From Zygaena filipendulae (Eukaryota; Arthropoda; Insecta; Lepidoptera; Zygaenidae), in NCBI GenBank assembly GCA_907165275.2, contig OU015671.1:7161001-7225000 (forward strand): a stretch of 64,000 nt of DNA. The letters are read 5' to 3'. Positions 1 to 9,367 of the stretch are shown piece after piece. Position numbers and translations under genes: made by a program. Positions within the stretch are counted from its first letter, which is position 1. Every line of letters begins with the position of its first letter. Under the pieces are notes generated by a model. The model saw nothing but the letters and a program-made list of their open reading frames with translations. It was not told the DNA's origin and searched no databases.

Positions 1-99
1 GTATCGAAAATTGTACTTGCACATTATAATGTTAAAGTTTTGCCATAAACTTTTAAGAGAGTCGGTTTCATCCGTGATCCGTGTAGATTTATTGGTTAC

Positions 100-300
100 A
101 AGACTGGTTACTAGCTGTGGTTTCACGCGGTTAATTTGTCCCTATGTCCTTTTTTGCTCCTCTGAAAACCTGTTTACAAAATTTTATGCAGTTTAAAACC
201 CGGGAATTCTGAGATAAATGTACCCTAAATACCCTGTAATTTTGACTACATTTATCAGAGTTTCTGTGGGTATCCCGAAGTTTACGCGAGTGAATCCGCC
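100..300. repeat. two opposed fragments of the CCGCGG SINE-like family
   Basis: A short ACTAGCTG...TTTCACGCGG segment near 108-130 faces a degenerate CCCGGGAATTCTGAGAT...GCGAGTGAATCCGC segment at about 200-295. Both are pieces of a dispersed family seen many times here, whose good copies read GGAATTCCCGCGGGAACTCC, then GAGTGAAACCGCGGGGCACA, then GCTAGT. The family is not named; only its recurrence in the window is direct evidence. Confidence 0.5.
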
Positions 301-769
301 GCGCACAAATTGTATAATGTAATATATATTTGCAAATGTAAAGTATTGATATACTCATACTTATATTATTCTGTATGTAACTCCCATTGATTGATACATA
401 TCCTCTTCTAATGCAACCGCTCACAAAAAATAGACTGGGTATCAAAAAAGTTATAAAATAAAATCGGATCTGGTGAGTTTTTTCACCTCACCTCGACTAG
501 GCCTTTCATAATCTCCCATTTTTCCTGAACGCAATCGTGGGCTTATCCCCAATCTCATTTGTCTAAGCTTTGGCTGTATGTTTTAGGGAAATTACTTAAT
601 TTAATGCATTAATTCGGCATTTTCGTCCGTCATTATCAACTTTAACGTAAAATAAAATTAATTAAATTGGTACAAAACAATTTACGTGTTGTAATTGAAA
701 ATTTTATAACAGAATTAAACTGAAGCTTACCCGCCACCTGTTATAAAAATTAATCGAAAGTTTAACATT

Positions 770-945
770 TAAAAGCCTGAAAACACGGATAAAACGACGT
801 TTTTTAAAAATTAAACCTAGCTAGATCGATAATCGCCCCCGAAACCCCCTGCATACCAAATTTCATGAAAATCGTTGGAGCCGTTTCCGAGATTCAGATT
901 ATATATATACAAGAATTGCTCGTTTAAAGTTAGTAGATAAGATCC
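770..945 (+). repeat. dispersed repeat, CCTGAAAACACGGATAAAACG family
   Basis: The block begins GCCTGAAAACACGGATAAAA and runs through CCTAGCTAGATCGATAATCG and GTTTCCGAGATTCA to AAGAATTGCTCGTTTAAA. Three further copies occur at about 8040-8225 (+), 13885-14035 (-) and 54540-54735 (-). No terminal inverted repeat or coding capacity is seen, so it may be a SINE or Helitron-like fragment. Confidence 0.6.
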
Positions 946-1109
946 ATAATCCAAATTTATACAGAATCGTAAAAAAAGATTGTTTAGAATCGTCTCATGG
1001 AGTCAGTCACAGAAAAATTCAAGCTAGATATGATATGTATGTAAAAATGTCCACTACATTATGATAACAGCCTTAGGGCAACAAGAGTCAAAAAACACTA
1101 AGGTATACA

Positions 1110-1450
1110 TTTTTTTTTTTATGTCATAGGGGGCAAACGGGCAAGTGGTACACCTGATGGTAAGTGATTACCGCCGCTCATAGACATCTGCAACACCGAA
1201 GGCATGCAGGTGCGTCGCCGACCTGGAATGGGGATGGGAACTGGCTTTCAAGTGGGGCTTCCGGAACACACCGTTAGGTGCTTGGCGACAGATTGGCAAC
1301 TTGAAGGTGGTAGCTAGCCAGCCGGGCACTAGAGAGCGCCCTACCACCATGCTATGGTTTCCTCGCGATGTTTTCCTTCACCGACAGCTCAAGCTCATTG
1401 TTAGCATTTGAACCTACACCTTGCGGCGTTAAATCGCTGTAACATGAACA
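1110..1450. repeat. lepidopteran SINE/LINE-derived dispersed repeat
   Basis: A T-rich run is followed by GGGGGCAAACGGGCAAGTGG, CACCTGATGGTAAGTGATTA and CCGCCGCTCATAGACATCTG. From memory this word order is very common in lepidopteran genomes. The segment has higher GC than its surroundings. No complete ORF is present. The exact family (SINE or LINE 3' end) needs a library search. Confidence 0.5.
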
Positions 1451-1706
1451 TACATGAATGAATTACCTATCTTTATACGGAATTAAAATTAAAGAGTAAA
1501 ATCTGTTAATAGCGGTCGCGAACTGACTCATTATATCTGAGGGCAACATAAACACTTTGTGTCGGGCATAAACGACTGTGTTCCACAACATTAAGCCGCA
1601 GTTCAGCACAAACTCAACTGCGTCATTACCCTAATACGCGTACTATGATATTCAAACACGATTTTAAAACAAACTCGTTCTAAATCGTTTTCTGACTATG
1701 AGTATG

Positions 1707-1939
1707 AAATATGAGTTTGTATGTTTGTTACGCTTTTACGCCTTAACCTTTCAAACAATCATCATGAAATTTTGCATACACGTTTTCAGAGGTACCAAAA
1801 AGGGATATAGGGTACTTTGATGCCGGAAATCCCGCGGGAACTCCAAATTTAACGAGCGTGATTCCGTGGGGAGCAGCTAATCACTACATATTATAATAAA
1901 ACAAAGACCTCCGCCGCGTCTGTTAGTCTGTCTGTTCAC
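1707..1939 (+). repeat. 233-bp direct repeat, copy 1
   Basis: This block aligns without gaps to 3636-3868 at a constant offset of 1929 bases, with about six differences. It contains a CCGCGG-family core (GGAAATCCCGCGGGAACTCC) and ends with GTTAGTCTGTCTGTTCA. It is either a recent segmental copy or two recent insertions of one element. Confidence 0.8.
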
Positions 1940-2214
1940 GATAAATAAAAAAAATACATAGAGGCCATTCTTTCTTCTTACGCCTGAACCCAAAATTCAA
2001 AATATATTTATTACTTAGGATCGGTATAATCACTTATAATCGTCAGCAAGCGGTTCTTAAAAATTAAGTTGATGAATTACTGTCAGTTCGGAACGCGCGC
2101 TCTCCTGAGAAGAACTGACAAGAAACTCAGAAGCGTTGTCTTTTTTATTATTGGTACAATCAGGTAGCTTGGTACTACTTATAAAATAGGATAACAAAAT
2201 AAAACAAAAAAATT

Positions 2215-2355
2215 ACTCTACCAACCATCGTGAAATTTTGCATACACGTTGTAAGGGATACAGAGTAGGACAAAGAGTACTTTTTATCCCTGAATTCCTA
2301 CGGGAACTTTGAAATTAGCGGAAGTGAAACCGCGGAGAATAGCTAGTATGTAATG
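2215..2355 (+). repeat. CCGCGG SINE-like family copy
   Basis: The segment reads CCAACCATCGTGAAATTTTG, then TATCCCTGAATTCCTACGGG, then GTGAAACCGCGGAGAATAGC and TAG. It shares the layout of the other family copies in the window. Confidence 0.55.
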
Positions 2356-2439
2356 TATAAAAAGTTTTGTTTCCAGTGTCTGTCTCGTACACATTATAAT
2401 GAATAGGTACCAGAACACAGTTTTCAGGCTCCACCACAC

Positions 2440-2770
2440 GTTATTATCGCTCGATAATATCGCATTCGTTATTGCGATAATGCGTCCCGACTCCTTGCAC
2501 ACAGCTGCGTTTTTATCGTTCGATATTTCAAACTGTCAAACTGTCAAGTGCTAACGTTATTATCGCAGGTTTGTGTACGGTCGTTTGTGTCCTGATACAA
2601 AAAAAAAACATTCTCGAACTCATATCGGAATATCGCAGGACGGAGAAACGCATGCAACGTCCTACTTCGGTTGCGGCGTTATTATCGCAGCAATGTGTAA
2701 CACCCATGGCCATCCTGATACAAAATGTACTGAAAACAATTATCGTAATAACGCATGCGATATTATAAAT
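2440..2770. other. cluster of TTATTATCGC / CGATAA words
   Basis: GTTATTATCGC or its close variants recur near 2450, 2553 and 2681, with other CGATAA and TATCG words between. A CCTGATACAAAA word occurs at about 2590 and again at 2714. The short ORFs here look accidental. The stretch could be a decayed repeat with internal duplication; no family is recognised. Confidence 0.3.
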
Positions 2771-3635
2771 TTATTTATTTATTCAAAAGGACGACCAACA
2801 AAGCGTACACCGTAACATTGGCAGTGATATCATATTGAATATTATAATAGAAAATTATGGCGCTGCTTCAATTATAGGTCGCCACAGCATACACCAAAGA
2901 AAGAAGCAATAAATGTACACAAAATAAAATACAAAGGACACGTTCGGTTTTTGCCCAAAGCATGTACACTGTACAGTCAACAGCAAAAGTAGATGATCAA
3001 AATCAGAAATGCAATACTAATGAACGGAGTTCGCGTCAGAACTGTGTGCCGATTCAAAAGTATGTGATTATACCAAACATTTACTACTAGTACAGCTGCC
3101 ATATATTCGTGATCAGTTTTGACTCCAAAAGTTATAAACTCAATTCGCATCAGAACTAAGAAGTGAAAAAAAAAAATTTAAACTTGTGAACAGTTAAAAT
3201 AATAACGCGCCTGTGTGGTGGAGCCTTTATTTCTGGTTGTGAAAGTGATTACGATCGAGATATTTCAGGATCGAGTTTGTCCGTGAGTTCTGCCCGAAAG
3301 TCCGTGGTAGCATCACAGTTTCACATAATCATGTCGTAGCCGCTCGTGTTGAGCGAGACTTTGTCATGTAAACGACTCTCAGCCGGGGATCGGTCCTCAT
3401 CAACACCACATTTCAGGGGTCAAGAAATTCCGGGAATGACCTATAAATGACCTCAAAGCGCTGCACTAATAATCTTGAACATTCCATTAGAGAAATAACA
3501 GTGAGGATAAACTGTAATATTTGAAGTAATTCACTAGAAAATTTTAGATGTTTCACAGACATCGATCTGTTTTACAAATATTTTAATAGTATAGGGAGTA
3601 GTGTAGCATGCGGTCTCGCCTGCGTGAATTGAAAT
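2771..3635. other. intergenic, nothing recognised
   Basis: AT-rich sequence with no ORF of note and no repeat structure visible by eye on either strand. Confidence 0.4.
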
Positions 3636-3868
3636 AAATATGAGTTTGTATGTTTGTTACGCTTTTACGCCTTAACCTTTGAAACAATCATCATGAAATT
3701 TTGCAGACACGTTTTCAGAGGTACCAAAAAGGGATATAGGGTACTTTGATGCCGGAAATCCCGCGGGAACTCCAAATTTAACGAGCGTGATTCCGTGTGG
3801 AACAGCTAATCACTACATATTATAATAGAACAAAGACCTCCGCCGCGTCTGTTAGTCTGTCTGTTCAT
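3636..3868 (+). repeat. 233-bp direct repeat, copy 2
   Basis: This is the second copy of the block at 1707-1939, about 97% identical by eye. The sequences flanking the two copies differ, so the repeat limits are real. Confidence 0.8.
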
Positions 3869-3939
3869 GAGGAAGGTTTAGATACCTATATCATTTGTCA
3901 AGGTTTTGTGCAAACTGGTTGAAATATAACGATAATTGT

Positions 3940-4140
3940 TGAAGTGTCGGAAAAAATGCATTAATATGCTTACTTCACGTTGTTATAGAGAAGGGCATAA
4001 GGTAGTTTTTGTCCCGGAATTCCCGCGGGAACTCCGAGATTAACGCGAGTGAAACCGCGGGGAACTGCTTGTCCATTATACCTATACTAGCTGTTCCACA
4101 CGGTTTTACCCGCGTTAAATTTCAGAGTTCCCACAAACTC
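3940..4140. repeat. CCGCGG SINE-like family, back-to-back copies
   Basis: A plus copy (GGAATTCCCGCGGGAACTCC, GAGTGAAACCGCGGGGAACT) ends near 4072. It is followed at 4085-4135 by an opposed fragment that starts ACTAGCTGTTCCACACGGTT. Confidence 0.55.
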
Positions 4141-4434
4141 ACTTTCACATTTTTATAATAATATATTAGCATGAAAGTCAGTGTAAATTCTCGGTACGTG
4201 ACATTAAAATTTCGCAATCTTTATTCGCACTTTAATGGGCCTTATAAATAACTTTATACTAACGAAAAAGTTTTTAGTTGGTGGCTACAAGGACTGGTTT
4301 TGGAAACAGAGGTGAAAAAAGCGATATCGCCACCAAACTACGTTGATTATAATCGAGAATATTCTGGAATGATCCGGAATATTCTGAACCTTTTCAGAGT
4401 TCTTGAATTTTTGCAATATTTGGGCCGGCTCACG

Positions 4435-5775
4435 TAATAGTACGGACCGCCAAGAGGGGATTTGTGGATTAGCTAAAGCGCGTCAGATGAACATAAGGGG
4501 GGTACCTTGCACCATGTTGAGTACCTCCACCAAATATAGGCCCTCTACACTGGTGGGTGCGTCTAGAATAACCGATCAGATTAGTAAAAAAAAATCGATA
4601 ACTCGAAATACTCGAGCGCGTCAGATTAAGATATGGTTGGTTAATTACATAGTGAGAAGTATTTATATGAATAATCTGACCATTTGAACGTGACGTAAGG
4701 GAGTTAGAGGATCACAAACTTGCAAAAAAAAAACGCAACTTCGACATTCTCGAGCGCAGTTGATTTATTTTTTATTTTAAAGTAAATAACTCAAGGATAG
4801 CGGGAAAAATATAATCTGCCGATTTTCATAAGCCGAAGAAACAAAAATCGTCTTCGAATCGAACGAGCATGAGCATGAGCATGAAACATGTACCTATTCA
4901 TATCTCTGTCTTTCTTTCTCTTTTACTTTTTCTCTATCTCTCACTCTCTCGCACCGTCCTCACACTACTTTCCGTCGCCATAACGTCATCACAGTATATC
5001 ACGGCGCTAAACGTGTCAAATTATAACTTTTTTTGGTCGGTTAAAATACATATTAAAATAAGTTAAGTTAAGTATTACATCAAACTATAGGTTCACCTAT
5101 AACCTTTCACTTTATATACATTATATAATAAAGCTCATCACAAAACAACGCGTTCATGTTATTATATGTAAAACGCTCTGGCTTGTTTGTGCTTTAAAGT
5201 TAGTTTTGTGAATAATATTTTGTGAGCTTTTACATATTTCATAGAAATATAAAGTGTGTTTTTTGTGAACAAGAAATAGCTCATAAAGTTATTAAACTTA
5301 CACGTCAGAAAGAAAAAAAAATCTTAAAATAAATCATAATTTTTGTTTCTACCAGTCAGATTAATAATACCCCTCAAAATTATTGTCAGATTTTAAGCCA
5401 ACATAACTTGGAGTGCAAGCTGAACCTTCTGTAAAATAATCTGACACGCTCGAGTATTTCAAAATTGAGATTTTTTTTTGCATTTTCAAAAATTCGCTAC
5501 TACCTTGCGTCACCTCCAAATTGGCAGATTTTCGAAGGGGAGCATTTTTAGGGCTCACTTAACATCCCCTTTGAATATCTGACGCGCTGGAGTAAATGTT
5601 TTTTTTTTTTCATTTTCTCCACTTCCGGATGGCCACCCCCACCACGCAAATCGGCAGATGAATATATTTTCGATATCAGAGACACCTTGGAGTATCTAAA
5701 CTACAATATCTGACGCGCTCGAGTATTTCCATTTTAATATTTTTTTTTACATTTTTTAAAGCCTGTAGAAGCTAA
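4435..5775. mobile_element. fold-back-like element with tandem subterminal repeats at both ends
   Basis: CTCGAGCGCGTCAGAT-type words occur near 4481, 4612 and 4755 in one orientation, and near 5435, 5577 and 5709 in the other. Spacing is about 133 and 143 bases on the left and 142 and 132 on the right, so the two ends mirror each other. Each unit also carries a T(G/C)ACG(C/T)AAGG word and an A-rich run. The middle (about 4860-5300) has no transposase ORF. Inverted tandem arrays at both ends are known from Foldback/Galileo-type DNA elements. Membership here is inferred from architecture only. Confidence 0.6.
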
Positions 5776-6179
5776 ACCCACCGGTGAATGAAAAAATATC
5801 ATATGACCTTATTTTGTTTATATCTCCTAATCTTCAAAACCCAATAGGTCCCAACGACGCTCGAGTCGCTCCCGAATTAGCATCGGTATCTCCCGTACTA
5901 TAATGAGGAGTTAGGACTATTGAACTGGAGTTTTGAATAAAAAGCAAACTTACTTTATCGCCATCTTTATTAGCAGAGCTTGTACAGAGTAGTGTTCCCA
6001 CAACGTATTTCCTAATATCCTCAACAAGGACAGTATGTATATAAAGCATATATTTATCTACTATTTATGCATGCGAAAATAACGTCAGCCGAAAGTGGGC
6101 AGTTAATATAATATTATATGAATAGGTACTCACAAAGTCGAACGATTGTTCTCAGATTCAGCAATCGTTACCATATAAA

Positions 6180-6577
6180 CAAATTTTTAACAAAAAAATT
6201 AAAACCGACTTCCAAAAACACAAAACTAATAAAAAGCTAAAAATAACAAAATATCGAATTAATTCAAATGACAAAAACACGCGTAATATTATTATTGGTT
6301 TGTGCTACCACTGATCGGTTTGAATTCGGTGACAAGCCCGCTGGTGTCTGCCCACTTGGGTTGTGCTCACGAAGAGCTGGTGGCGGGAGTCGACTTAGCC
6401 CATCTACCCTCCATATTTGGCTTGTCACCGACTTCATACCGATCAGTGGTAGCACAAACCAATAATAATATTACGCGTGTTTTTGTCATTTGAATTAATT
6501 CGATATTTTGTTATTTTTAGCTTTTTATTAGTTTTGTGTTTTTGGAAGTCGGTTTTAATTTTTTTGTTAAAAATTTG
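6180..6577. mobile_element. long inverted repeat (159-bp arms), fold-back element
   Basis: Bases 6180-6338 are the reverse complement of 6419-6577 with about two mismatches, around an 80-base centre that is richer in GC. The arms contain AAAACCGACTTCCAAAAACA and TTGGTTTGTGCTACCACTGA. The short ORFs on both strands here are reflections of the same arms. A partial copy of one arm occurs at about 63140-63235, which supports a dispersed element. Confidence 0.85.
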
Positions 6578-6589
6578 TTTATTTCTTGC

Positions 6590-7440
6590 TTTTTAGTGAG
6601 TCGGTTTGTAATTTATCTAAGTTACAATAGCCTAATGTCAACTGCTCATAACCTTATACAAAATATTGCTTTTCCCGATGCAGGGACGTTAATTTTTGAG
6701 GAGTTCTGCTGGTACACCACCATCAATTCCACTTCACCATATACTTTGTGACGAACATAAATTGTTTAGAAACCACATTAAAGTTAACGAATCGGAATCT
6801 GTGAAATACCCATTATTTAGTAGTTCCGATGACCATCTGTGGTCTTCATCATCAGTTCCACTTCTTCAAATTTTGCTTTCCGAAAGCAAATAAACGATTT
6901 ACTATAAAAAATACAAAAATCGCTATAGGTGTACCTATAATTTTTGAAGAGTTCCCTCGATCACTCCAAGATCCCATCATCAGATCTCGACTTGGTGATA
7001 ATGGAATCAATTTGGGAGTATCCCCTTTCAAATAAAAAAGCAATTTTCGAAATCGCTCCAATCGGAACCCGTGAAATACGTATTATTGTTGACTAGTTCC
7101 GATGACCATCTGTGGTCTTCATCATCAGTTCCACTTCTTCAAATTTTGCTTTCCAAAAGCAAATGAACGATTTACTATAAAAAATACCCAAATCGCTATA
7201 GGTGTGCCTATAATTTTTGAAGAGTTCCCTCGATTTCTCCAAGATCCTATCATCAGATCCCGATTTGGTTGCAATGGGACCTAATTGGGAGTATACCCTT
7301 TCAAACAAAAAAAGAATTTTCGAAATCGGTCCAACCGTCTTCGAGTAATCGGTGAACATACATAAAAAAAAAAAAAAAAAAAAAAAAAACATACATACAA
7401 TCGAACATAGAACCTCCTCCTTTTTGGAAGTCGGTTAAAA
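6590..7440. repeat. tandemly duplicated 272-bp unit ending at GGAAGTCGGTT
   Basis: AGTTCCGATGACCATCTGTG occurs at 6822 and 7094, and the following ~230 bases repeat closely, giving a 272-base period. The block ends with a long A run (7363-7389) and CCTCCTCCTTTTTGGAAGTC. An opposed AACCGACTTCCAAAA...GGAGGAGG fragment is at 14490. The element type is not identified. Confidence 0.65.
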
Positions 7441-7518
7441 ATAGGGGAAACGTCTTTGTTATGATAATAGTAACACAGTTTGTTGTTGGTGAAAGAGACT
7501 AGGATGGTAAATACAGTA

Positions 7519-7562
7519 GGACTGCAAATGCAAATGGGGTCACCCATTTGCATTTGCAGTCC
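7519..7562. repeat. perfect 20-bp-arm palindrome with octamer words
   Basis: GGACTGCAAATGCAAATGGG (7519-7538) is followed after the loop GTCA by its exact reverse complement (7543-7562). Each arm contains ATGCAAAT. This is direct sequence evidence for a strong hairpin; function is unknown. Confidence 0.85.
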
Positions 7563-7599
7563 CATTAAAATATTGTCTTGAATCATTTTATGTATAATA

Positions 7600-7923
7600 G
7601 GCATGTTGACTAATTTTTATTTTTTAGTCCGTCTTGTAGATTATTAAAAAATATTGGACACGTATTTTTTATTTTTTTACGTAATCAAAAAATAACGGCG
7701 ATATATTGAGTTGAAATTTCGCGTGACGTCACTATTCTGACAGTTTGTATGGCGGTTTTAGCGGTTAGTGACGTCACGACCCCCTCACCCTAAACTTTAA
7801 TGCGCTTTATCTCTGTATATTTTAATTTATTTGAAAAAGAAAAAAATACGTGTCAATTGTTTTTTTATTTTCTAACTGACGGACTAATTAGAATTTTGAT
7901 TTTCAAAAGTAGTCCACATCCCC
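7600..7923 (+). mobile_element. CRE-MITE copy 1
   Basis: The element starts GGCATGTTGACTAATTTTTA and ends AAAAGTAGTCCACATCCC, giving imperfect inverted termini (GGG(C)ATGTTGACTA, then TTAGTCCGTC). Two TGACGTCA palindromes lie at 7724-7731 and 7769-7776. The same layout recurs at 21606, 37375, 40351, 51796 and 57066. There is no ORF, so it is a non-autonomous DNA element by inference. Confidence 0.75.
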
Positions 7924-8039
7924 TAGTAGGTGACACCACGTTCCGGAGTTACTGCAGGAATTCTGGGATAAAGAGTTACAGTTTAACAACGCCATCTATT
8001 GTTGAGTACCTAGCTTTAGTGTTGCTGTGTCGGTAAAGC

Positions 8040-8230
8040 AGTACCAAACATTAATTTTTCATTGCCTGAAAACACGGATAAAACGACGTTTTCTAAAAAT
8101 GAAACCTAGCTAGAACGATTAATCGCTCCCGAAACTCATGAAAATGCCGAGCCGAGCCGAGATGAGCCGTTTCCGAGATTCAAATTAGGTGTATATACAA
8201 GAATTGCTCGTTTAAACAGTAGACAGATAG
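8040..8230 (+). repeat. dispersed repeat, CCTGAAAACACGGATAAAACG family
   Basis: Starts AGTACCAAACATTAATTTTT, then CATTGCCTGAAAACACGG, and runs to AAGAATTGCTCGTTTAAAC. It carries a local duplication (CCGAGCCGAGCCGAGATGAG) not seen in the copy at 770. Confidence 0.6.
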
Positions 8231-8734
8231 ATAGATATGTAGATAGATCGATATATTTGTTCTGAATTTGTGTAACGAGCATTGCTGAAAAATTCAGCAA
8301 TTGAAACATTCACAATAGGAGATAATTTTACAACTAAAATAATAATAATAAAACTGCGCCCATCATACTACCAATTTTTTTTTTATATTATAAATGCAAA
8401 AGTAACTCTGTGCATCTGTTACCTTTTCACGTTTTTAAACCACTGAACAGATTACGATAAAATTTAGCAAAGAGATGTCAACAAGACAGACTACTTTTCC
8501 TCCCAGACCATAATTTCCTTAGTACCTACACATTAGACAGTATTTGTAATGCGTCCTATATGGTTTATACAACAGGCATTAAGGTAAAGAACAATTACGT
8601 TGTGTATATCAATGATAAAACGATGTTTTTATTTTTTATTATTAATAAATGCTAATCACATAACACAACGTGTTCACACCCAAAAAATCTTACCAACCTA
8701 CGTCTATTTTATTACTGTTCAAAGTTATTATGAA

Positions 8735-8751
8735 AGGTCAAGTCAAGGTCA
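8735..8751 (+). promoter_or_regulatory. possible DR5 of AGGTCA half-sites
   Basis: AGGTCA at 8735 and AGGTCA at 8746 are separated by five bases (AGTCA). The second half-site is preceded by TCA, giving TCAAGGTCA, which matches the known FTZ-F1-type monomer site. It lies about 0.6 kb past the 3' end of GMC gene 1. Nothing shows it is used. Confidence 0.25.
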
Positions 8752-9194
8752 AGTAAGCATGCCCGTCAAAGTTAAACACGTTTTTATTTATTTTATTTTG
8801 GTAAATCTATAATATATAAGATGTGGTAAAATTAGCTGCAAATATTTACAGGGCTGAAAATATACGTTATAACAAACAAAATATGTGAAAAAAAAATTAT
8901 AAGTTACGTAATTTTTCAGAATTTGAGGAAAATAAATTCAATAAAAACATTACAACTACATTAATAAGGTACACAATACACGTAGCTCACTAATACGTAA
9001 CGCGCCACGCACACAACGAGCGTTGCTGGTCAGCTCGATCGAGGTCGTTGACTTAAGATACCAGCACGCGGCGATGTGCGTGAACGGTGAGCGCCTTCAC
9101 AGGTTGTTTTCTTATTGACTGATTTATTTTTGAAAAGAAAAAAAATCCTTAATTCTTTTTTAAAATCCTTTATTTTTTTAACATGATTATAACG

Positions 9195-9366
9195 GCAGCT
9201 AATTTTACCACATCTTATATGTAAAAATGAATCCTTACTTCCCTTGGTCACGGCTTCACGCGTGAACGGCTTGATCAATTTCGCTAATTCTTTTTTGGTT
9301 GTGTTTGTTATTGTAAGGAGGAGGAGAATATGAAAGAAGTTTGGAGTACCTGTAGGAATTCCGAAT
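9195..9366 (+). repeat. dispersed repeat touching the stop codon of GMC gene 1
   Basis: CACGGCTTCACGCGTGAACG, then TTTTTTGGTTGTGTTTGTTA and AAGAAGTTTGGAGTACCTG match the repeat at 18770-18960 (same word order, few changes). The block ends at GGAATTCCGA, directly next to the TAA of the oxidoreductase gene. The 3' UTR of that gene is therefore repeat-derived. Confidence 0.65.
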
Positions 9367-9367
9367 C

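Noticed and set aside
6264..6493. Three short overlapping frames on both strands
   Set aside because: They are mirror products of the inverted-repeat arms and contain the same words reversed.
7093..7604. Minus-strand frames of about 100 codons
   Set aside because: They start in or cross a poly(A/T) run and a tandem repeat and read as low-complexity Phe runs.
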